A stretch of DNA of 33,374 bases. Origin: Candidatus Methylomirabilis sp. (lineage in GTDB: Bacteria > Muiribacteriota > Ozemobacteria > Ozemobacterales > Ozemobacteraceae). The notes beneath the pieces are model-generated. The model searched no databases. It had not been told where the DNA came from and was given only the letters and a program-made list of their open reading frames with translations. Both the position numbers and the translations under genes were made by a program. The DNA lies in NCBI GenBank assembly GCA_020722725.1, contig DYKG01000036.1, forward strand, positions 1,302 through 34,675, written 5' to 3'. Below are positions 27,705 through 33,374 of this stretch, one piece after another; position 1 is the first letter of the stretch, and each line of letters starts with the position of its first letter.

Positions 27705-27791
27705 CTGTTCCGATAAAAGATAGCGGGAAAATATTTTTTTCCCGGCAAAATAGGGCAAAAGCCCTGATTAAGCGAAAGGAACAGAAGTTCC
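27705..27791 (+). promoter_or_regulatory. Structured 5' leader, riboswitch-like, ahead of the LysM barrel gene
   Basis: CTGTTCC (27705-27711) is perfectly complementary to GGAACAG (27778-27784), which contains the end of the SD (AAAGGA, 27775-27780). Between them are an 8-bp hairpin CGGGAAAA/TTTTCCCG (27724-27744) and a 5-bp hairpin AGGGC-AAAA-GCCCT (27752-27765). A competing hairpin GGAAC-AGAA-GTTCC (27778-27791) abuts the ATG at 27792. Both pairings hide the SD. I could not match it to a known riboswitch class. The rest of the 27423-27791 gap holds the phoH promoter and AT-rich sequence with no other convincing gene. Confidence 0.5.
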
Positions 27792-29111
27792 ATGAATATA
27801 CGGCATCATTCATATCTTCTGGGTTGTGTGCTGGCTCTGGTCATGTCCGGCACGGCCATGGCCCAGTCATACTACGAAGCTGCCCCGATGGAGGGGTATT
27901 CGATGGACCCGCCTTACCGGGAAAGCCATCTGTATCATAACGACAACAGCAGTTCGGTCAACGCCGACAGCAGCTGGGTAGAGCACGACAGCCTGCCGAC
28001 CGGTCACCAGACCTATGTCATCAAAAAGGGCGATACTCTTGGTTCGATATCGAAAAAGTTTTTCGGTTCGACCAGGCAATGGAAGGAAATTGCCAGAGCC
28101 AACGGCATTTCTGATCCGGCGAAAATCAAAGTCGGCCAGATGCTGGAAATTCCGACCACCGACCGCGAAGCGGGAAGTGGGGTAATTTACCGGCAACGCA
28201 GCCGGTACATCGCCGACCCCGCAACGGTGCAGACAGCCCCGGAACCGGCGGCGGCTCTGCCTCTGCCACCTGTGACTCAGAATGACGATGCCGTATTGTA
28301 TTCAGATGCAGGACTTCCTCAGATAATTCTTCCTAGCGACAAGCCTAAAAATCGTGGTAAAAGCGACCATCACGTGACTTTCAATGGTTTAACCGGCCTG
28401 GTAAATACCTTTGCCGCTTATCCGCTGGGCGAAAACATTTTTTCAACAGCATTCGGTGTGATCTGGAACAAAATCACCCGGCGCGAAGGTGACCGGCTGA
28501 AAAACGGTGAAGATGCAGACTATTGGGAATTTCCCATGCTGATGACCTATGCGGGGGAAAACTTTGAAGTGGCATTCAAATTGCCATTTGAATCCTATGA
28601 TGTTTTTGCCCCGATCACCTATAACTTCAGAGATGGCACCGATTCTGGAATGGGCGATGCAGCGCTGCGCCTGAAATTCACCTCACAGAACGACGACATG
28701 GCATCATGCCTCGGCCTGGGTGCCATTTTTCCGACCAGTGACATTAAGATCGGCAACACCGAAAATGACAACGCCTGGGAAGTTTTCGCCGGCATTTCGA
28801 GTAAAAAGAAAGAGGGCGGCAATTTTCACGTAAATGGCGGGTATCAGGCGGGTGACGGCAATACCAGCCACGAGGGAATCTTCGTTAACGCCGGTTTTGA
28901 ATACGACCCCAACGAATCGTTCACTTTCATGGGAGAAGTTAATTTTTACAACCGCATCAACAGTGGCCGCAGCACCGACCTTACTCTGGGTATGCGCTAC
29001 CATGTAAAAGAAGGAATGTCACTGACTCTGGCGGCGCCCATTGCGCTGAGCAACGACATGTTTTTCGGTTACGACTACCGCCTGCAGGGTATGCTGCAGT
29101 ACCACTACTGA
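27792..29111 (+). CDS. LysM-domain outer-membrane beta-barrel protein
   Basis: 439 residues. Signal peptide (cleavage after AMA, about 24), a polar Ser/Tyr/His-rich linker, then a LysM domain (about 73-121: TYVIKKGDTLGSISKKFFGS ... KIKVGQMLEIP) that binds peptidoglycan glycan chains. After a Pro-rich linker, residues ~185-439 look like a beta-barrel of alternating aromatic/polar strands (FAAYPLGENIF ... MGDAALRLKFTS ... LQGMLQYHY), ending in an aromatic residue. The layout parallels the SLH barrel at 4983-6854: a periplasmic cell-wall anchor joined to an outer-membrane barrel. It ends at a strong terminator and is probably a single-gene transcript. Confidence 0.8.
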   Translation: MNIRHHSYLLGCVLALVMSGTAMAQSYYEAAPMEGYSMDPPYRESHLYHNDNSSSVNADSSWVEHDSLPTGHQTYVIKKGDTLGSISKKFFGSTRQWKEIARANGISDPAKIKVGQMLEIPTTDREAGSGVIYRQRSRYIADPATVQTAPEPAAALPLPPVTQNDDAVLYSDAGLPQIILPSDKPKNRGKSDHHVTFNGLTGLVNTFAAYPLGENIFSTAFGVIWNKITRREGDRLKNGEDADYWEFPMLMTYAGENFEVAFKLPFESYDVFAPITYNFRDGTDSGMGDAALRLKFTSQNDDMASCLGLGAIFPTSDIKIGNTENDNAWEVFAGISSKKKEGGNFHVNGGYQAGDGNTSHEGIFVNAGFEYDPNESFTFMGEVNFYNRINSGRSTDLTLGMRYHVKEGMSLTLAAPIALSNDMFFGYDYRLQGMLQYHY

Positions 29112-29124
29112 TAAAACACAAAAA

Positions 29125-29155
29125 ATCCCGGCATTTCTGCCGGGATTTTTTTTTT
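29125..29155. terminator. Strong bidirectional intrinsic terminator
   Basis: ATCCCGGCA (29125-29133), TTTC loop, TGCCGGGAT (29138-29146), with ten T's after the stem and five A's before it. It closes the LysM barrel gene (plus, ends 29111) and the RNase gene (minus, ends 29164), which converge here. Confidence 0.92.
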
Positions 29156-29163
29156 GCAGAATA

Positions 29164-31170
29164 TCAGCTCTTCAGAAGGTCGAAGCGGATGATGCCGTCG
29201 AAGAGGTCGATCTGGTTGATTTTTACCTTAACCGGCATGCCGACTTTAAGATCGAAGCCGGGCAGGCGGCAACGGCGGAATGAGCAGAGAAATTCACAGT
29301 AAAAAGTAACGTCATTGTTGGAAAAATCGACGACCACCCCGTCGAAAACAAGGGTTTCAGATTTCTGTCGTTGTTTCAAATATTTATATAAAAAATACCG
29401 TTCCCGTTCACGCATGATTTCATCGGCACGAACGATGGCTTCGTCGGCAATCATCATCGCCTGATTCAATTCAGACTGGGAATAAGGCAAAGGCTGTTTT
29501 TTGATTGCCGCCTTGATCTGGCGATGCAGCAGCAGATCGGCATAGCGACGCAACGGCGAAGTGACCTGAGTATAGGAATCAAGTCCGAGAGAAGCATGGC
29601 GACCGGCATGAACGCTCACCGAGGTTTTTCTGAAAGATTTGAGAGCATTGTAGAAAGTTAGAGGATCAAAGGTTTCAGAGAATTTCGCTTCGATTTCTCC
29701 CATTTCCTGAATGCGGTAAAGACAGGGCACCGAATTGTTGCGACACCACTCGGCAGCTGCATGGTTGGCCCAGATCATAAATTCGGCGATCATTCCGGCG
29801 CTAAGATCATCACGATTGCGGTGTGAAACCTGAATTTCGCCATCGATCACCTTTACTTCGAGTTCGGGCTGGCGGGGAAACATCACTGCCCCACCCTCGG
29901 CCCGGCGGTTTTTCAATTTTTCTGCCAGAGAAAGGGCGGTAGCCAGCCAGGCATCAGAATCAACGAGCAGGTCGGCTTTATCATATTCAGTGGCGCATTC
30001 GATGCGGATAACCGATTCGCAGATTTCGAGCTTCTGCAGAACAGTTTCGGAAGAAAAGCTCAGTATGAAGGTCAGGGCATAGCGGTCAGCACCTTCTGCG
30101 AGACTCAGAAAATGTTCTGAAATACCCGGGGGCAGCATATGAATGCGGCTATCGGGCATATAAATCGAACTGCCACGTCTGGCGGCTTCAATATCGAGAG
30201 GTGAACCTGGCTCAATGAATTCGGCAGGGTCGGCAACATGAACGAATAACCGGCAACTGCCGTCGGGGTCTAATTCAAATGAGAAAGCATCGTCGCGGTC
30301 TTTTGAGCCCGGGGTATCGATCGCCCAGGTTTTGAGGTGACGAAGATCGGTTCTTTGAGGCAAGCGCAGCGAAAAATCCGATTCTTTTTTCGCCAGATTT
30401 TCGGCGAGATTCTGGAGTTCCCTGGAGAATTCGACGGGTACGTGGTATTTAACCAGCAGCAGATTTTCATCGACGCCGATAACCCCAGATGCCGAGAGAG
30501 CGGCATGCAGTTTTCGCGGATTTGCCAGCCCGGCACGTTCGAGGGCTGCCATCAGCCTTTTATTTATCGGTGCTTCTTCGCCGGCAGTGATGAACATTTT
30601 CAGCTCGGTTAAGCGGGCAGACAGTTGTTCAGAAGGGGGCTGACCACTCTGCAGAGCTGAAAGATCAGCAGCCATCTGCGCTTCTTCGTTTTCCAACGCC
30701 TGTTTTTTCTCGATCTGCTGCTTGATCTGCCGCATTTCATCGGCATTCATCGGGGTATAGCTTCCGTTTTTTTCTTTAAAATACAGTCGGTCAGCAGTCA
30801 GGGCACGCAACATGGCCGCCACCGCATCTTCATCGCCGGGTTCGGCGACAAAGCCAGCCAGTTCGTGCAGGGTGAAACTGCGGGTTTCTTCGGCAAGCAA
30901 TTCATGTATTTCTGCCAGATCGAATTCTTCAGAACGTTTCTGGCGGCGCAGGTCGACTTCATGAATGGCATTGCGACAGGCCTCGCGGTCAGAGACACTG
31001 ATTACTGCCCTATTGGTTGCGTGCAGAATTTTCTTTTCGGTTACCGTCGTTTCTTTGCCGTTGGGCAAAAGAAGCCTGACATTTCCTCCGGCACAGCCGA
31101 GAACTGCGGCAAAACCCGGCTCAGTTCCCCTGGCCGAAAATTCTACGAGGCATCCGGCGACAAGATTCAT
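29164..31170 (-). CDS. RNase II/RNB-family 3'-5' exoribonuclease
   Basis: 668 residues with AGGAG before the ATG. A ~60-residue N-terminal beta-domain and a helical middle (about 60-270) precede the RNB catalytic domain (about 280-600). The acidic magnesium site is seen in WAIDTPGSKDRDDAF (D285, D291, D293, D294). Further conserved motifs are the substrate-channel LFVHVADPAEFI and YTQVTSPLRRYADLLLHRQI. The C-terminus (about 605-668) is short and S1-like. RNase II degrades single-stranded RNA in mRNA turnover. The N-terminal part is unlike E. coli RNase II/R and resembles the RNB proteins of cyanobacteria and plastids. It is monocistronic, as far as seen. Confidence 0.9.
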   Translation of the reverse strand: MNLVAGCLVEFSARGTEPGFAAVLGCAGGNVRLLLPNGKETTVTEKKILHATNRAVISVSDREACRNAIHEVDLRRQKRSEEFDLAEIHELLAEETRSFTLHELAGFVAEPGDEDAVAAMLRALTADRLYFKEKNGSYTPMNADEMRQIKQQIEKKQALENEEAQMAADLSALQSGQPPSEQLSARLTELKMFITAGEEAPINKRLMAALERAGLANPRKLHAALSASGVIGVDENLLLVKYHVPVEFSRELQNLAENLAKKESDFSLRLPQRTDLRHLKTWAIDTPGSKDRDDAFSFELDPDGSCRLFVHVADPAEFIEPGSPLDIEAARRGSSIYMPDSRIHMLPPGISEHFLSLAEGADRYALTFILSFSSETVLQKLEICESVIRIECATEYDKADLLVDSDAWLATALSLAEKLKNRRAEGGAVMFPRQPELEVKVIDGEIQVSHRNRDDLSAGMIAEFMIWANHAAAEWCRNNSVPCLYRIQEMGEIEAKFSETFDPLTFYNALKSFRKTSVSVHAGRHASLGLDSYTQVTSPLRRYADLLLHRQIKAAIKKQPLPYSQSELNQAMMIADEAIVRADEIMRERERYFLYKYLKQRQKSETLVFDGVVVDFSNNDVTFYCEFLCSFRRCRLPGFDLKVGMPVKVKINQIDLFDGIIRFDLLKS

Positions 31171-31194
31171 GACTTTCTCCTGCGGTTGAATGGT

Positions 31195-31223
31195 ATTATC
31201 TTAACACGCGGGGGGGCTTAAAA
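31195..31223 (-). promoter_or_regulatory. Weak promoter candidate for the RNase gene
   Basis: Minus-strand TTTTAA (31223-31218), 17 bases, GATAAT (31200-31195), about 24 bases before the ATG at 31170. The spacer holds a run of seven C's (31216-31210), a tract prone to slippage. Matches to consensus are only moderate. Confidence 0.3.
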
Positions 31224-31261
31224 TAAAACGGCAAATGGCAGGCACCAATAAAATCCGATGA

Positions 31262-33154
31262 TCAGCAGACCAGACCGGGCAAAACAACTTCAAACCTTGA
31301 ACCTGAGCCAAGCTGGCTTTCAACCCTGATCTCGCCGTTCAGGCCGCTGACCAGTTTTTTCACAATGCTCAGCCCCAGCCCAATTCCGCCATATTTGCGG
31401 TTAGTGCCAAGACTGACCTGGTAGAAGGCATCGAAAATCTTTTCCTGCTGATCTTTTGAGATGCCTATTCCGCCATCAGTTACCACAATAACAAGATCTT
31501 TGCCATCTTTTGATATTTCAAGAGTCACCGGGGTTCCGTTGCTGAATTTGAAGGCATTTACCAGCAGGTTGGAAATAATATGCTGAATCGAGGGTTTGTC
31601 GGCTTCCAGCTTGAGCAGAGGGTCAGCAATCAATTCGCGAAAATCGGCGTGAAAACCCTTTTTATGGGTATCGCTGATCGATCTGATGAATGGAAGGAGA
31701 TCCTGGATAAGAAAAACTTCTTTTACATAATTGTAATTGCCGCTTTCGAGCTGGGAAAACTCGAGCAGGCCTTCAACCATTGCCCTGAGAGTATCAGAAC
31801 TGGACTCAATCTGTGAGGCAATTTCCGCAATTTTACCGGATTCATAAAGTTTTTGCAGAGAACCGCTGCGCAGCAGGGCACTATAGCCTTTAATGGCGGT
31901 CAGCGGGGTTTTCAGCTCATGGCTCATCATTGCAAGAAATTCAGATTTGGCTTTGCTGGCCTCTTCGGCCCGTTCTTTTGCGAGCAACAGCTGCTCTTCA
32001 GTTTTCTGGCGAAGTTTGATTTCGCGTTCGAGTTCACCGATGGCTTCCTGCTTCTGCTGGGTTTCTTCACGCGATTTCATCAATTCGGTGATCGTGATTT
32101 TGAAGTTGTTTTCAAGGCGGCGGTAAACTGCCAGGCCTTCACTTTCGCCGAAAAGTTCGGTCAGGGTAATGGCTGGCGGCAGTTTATTGGTATCGAGTGC
32201 GAGCAGAATTTTTATTGTCGCCTGGGTTCTTCTGACGCCGCACGCGACCAGAACATACCCGATTGCGATAATCATGTTAACCGGGTTGGAAGGAATTTCG
32301 AGGATGGGTACTTTTGGAAAAAGTCCGGCGTAAATTGCGCAGCCAAAGCTCATGGAAACCATGCCCAGCGCAATCAGCCGGGCCGAGTAAACCAGTTTCC
32401 CGGTGCCGGTCTGCCAGACATAAAGGCTCACCGAAGCAAGATAGCCGCCGGTCATCGAATACAGCAAGCCAAAGAGAAATTCTTTCAGATTTGGTATTGA
32501 AAAAATGGTTTCAAGAGATCCGGCGTTGAAAATTCTCATTATGATGTCAAGATTCATGGTGGCTGGAATCATGGCGTAGATAACCACAAAAAAAAAATAA
32601 TATATCCAGGGCTGGCGATTGAATTGAACGCGACAGACCTGACCGAGAAAATGAATGCCAGGAAATGCCAGCAGCATGGCGAAAACAAAAACCAGATTGG
32701 TGAACATGCTCTGTTTGAACTGGGTAACTTCGTTTATCCAGAGAATGTAATCGATGGAATTGCCCATGGCAGCGCCAATGAAAGATATTGAAAGAAAGAA
32801 CATGTAATCACGGGCCACGCTTTTGCTGGAAAGAACCGCCCAACTGTAGAAGGCCTGCGATGCGGCAAAAATGTTGAAAAAACAGAAGACGAAATAAAGA
32901 ATTTTGCCGTGCAGGAAAGTGCCATAATCGATCTTCAGCAGATAGCAGGCCAGGTAAGCCAGCGAAAACCCTATGGCTACCGACCAGATGATCACCAGTT
33001 CCTGTAGCGAGCAGGATTTGAAAAGAATGTTGTATTTATTGATCTGATCTTTCAGCTCCTGAGAATCGCCGCCCGGGTATTCCACATCTAATGGGGAGCT
33101 CTGAACAGGGCTTTGCACGGCAAGAGTTTCCTGTTCGATTTCTTCTGCAGCCAT
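31262..33154 (-). CDS. Multi-TM sensor histidine kinase, orphan
   Basis: 630 residues. A 50-residue cytoplasmic N-terminus is followed by about eight transmembrane helices (about 51-310), a coiled-coil (about 345-405), then HisKA with H-box FLAMMSHELKTPL (phosphorylated H412) and an HATPase domain (N-box QHIISNLLVNAFKFS, G1 DGGIGI, G2 GGIGLGLSI) ending at 630. The membrane part is not a PAS or HAMP type and resembles 7TM-like sensor regions, so the signal may be membrane or lipid-phase related (inference). No response regulator is encoded beside it within the window. Any partner upstream would lie beyond 33374. The start ATG has only a weak AGG behind it. Confidence 0.85.
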   Translation of the reverse strand: MAAEEIEQETLAVQSPVQSSPLDVEYPGGDSQELKDQINKYNILFKSCSLQELVIIWSVAIGFSLAYLACYLLKIDYGTFLHGKILYFVFCFFNIFAASQAFYSWAVLSSKSVARDYMFFLSISFIGAAMGNSIDYILWINEVTQFKQSMFTNLVFVFAMLLAFPGIHFLGQVCRVQFNRQPWIYYFFFVVIYAMIPATMNLDIIMRIFNAGSLETIFSIPNLKEFLFGLLYSMTGGYLASVSLYVWQTGTGKLVYSARLIALGMVSMSFGCAIYAGLFPKVPILEIPSNPVNMIIAIGYVLVACGVRRTQATIKILLALDTNKLPPAITLTELFGESEGLAVYRRLENNFKITITELMKSREETQQKQEAIGELEREIKLRQKTEEQLLLAKERAEEASKAKSEFLAMMSHELKTPLTAIKGYSALLRSGSLQKLYESGKIAEIASQIESSSDTLRAMVEGLLEFSQLESGNYNYVKEVFLIQDLLPFIRSISDTHKKGFHADFRELIADPLLKLEADKPSIQHIISNLLVNAFKFSNGTPVTLEISKDGKDLVIVVTDGGIGISKDQQEKIFDAFYQVSLGTNRKYGGIGLGLSIVKKLVSGLNGEIRVESQLGSGSRFEVVLPGLVC

Positions 33155-33374
33155 TATTAATTTGCCCTATCCTCAAGAATTGCGCCACGAAACATTCTTA
33201 AGAAAACTTTAGCAGATTCCAGAGAAAAACAAAACACAATTTTCTGCACGCAGCCAGGGGTTATGGAAGGGCTCAAAAAAAGAATCCTCAGTTCATCAGA
33301 TACGTTTTTGCATCCATGAACAGCAATTCTCGGTGAGCGATAAAAACATGTATTGATCAAAGATTTCATCGTTT
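33155..33374. other. Intergenic region at right edge
   Basis: No gene with coding character is seen. A 70-codon minus-strand frame here has no family resemblance and no ribosome-binding site. I found no clear promoter or terminator. Confidence 0.4.

Noticed and set aside
33157-33369. 70-codon minus-strand frame at the right edge
   Set aside because: No SD, no recognisable motif, and it sits in the likely upstream control region of the histidine kinase.

Overview
The window is bacterial chromosome from a diderm (Gram-negative-type) organism. Two predicted outer-membrane barrel proteins carry peptidoglycan-binding N-termini (an SLH domain and a LysM domain), and type IV pilin-like proteins, a FecR-like membrane protein and SD-led genes are also present. 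The SLH-barrel layout and the set of accessory genes point away from Proteobacteria. An uncultured deep-branching diderm phylum (for example Riflebacteria-like) is my guess, but it cannot be proven from this sequence. There is no phage, plasmid or CRISPR signature, and I found no tRNA or rRNA.

Layout. Bases 1-893 (minus) hold an Rpn/PD-(D/E)XK nuclease gene that runs off the left edge inside a 12-bp tandem repeat. Divergent from it (plus) are a SNF2-type ATPase and a SWIM zinc-finger protein with an AT-hook tail, closed by a bidirectional terminator. Next, on minus, come an SLH-porin-like protein and leuS. Divergent from leuS is a broken DtxR/MntR-type regulator (plus) with a palindrome in front of it.

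From 27.4 kb down to 10.36 kb the minus strand is one nearly unbroken gene train. In transcription order it is: PIN-PhoH ATPase; three pilin-like genes; a FecR-like membrane protein; uvrA; radA; a ribbon-helix-helix regulator with a Cys/His-rich tail; znuA, znuC, znuB; a YcgR/YcgQ-type permease pair; a membrane PIN-TRAM protein; a CBS-CBS-HutP-like fusion; and gltX. The zinc block has its own promoter and overlapping genes, so it is probably one metal-responsive operon. The flanking order radA ... PIN-TRAM ... gltX recalls the Bacillus radA-disA-yacL-ispD-ispF-gltX cluster, with the zinc operon and the CBS/HutP gene in the middle.

The right end has a plus-strand LysM outer-membrane protein behind a structured leader, a strong bidirectional terminator, and on minus an RNase II-type exonuclease and an orphan multi-TM histidine kinase.

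Most novel candidates: (1) the CBS-CBS-HutP-like fusion, in which the three metal-ligand histidines of Bacillus HutP are replaced; (2) the zinc operon, led by a possible RHH zinc sensor and with His/Cys-rich segments in nearly every component; (3) the riboswitch-like leader of the LysM-barrel gene; (4) the decayed metal-regulator gene that keeps its putative operator.
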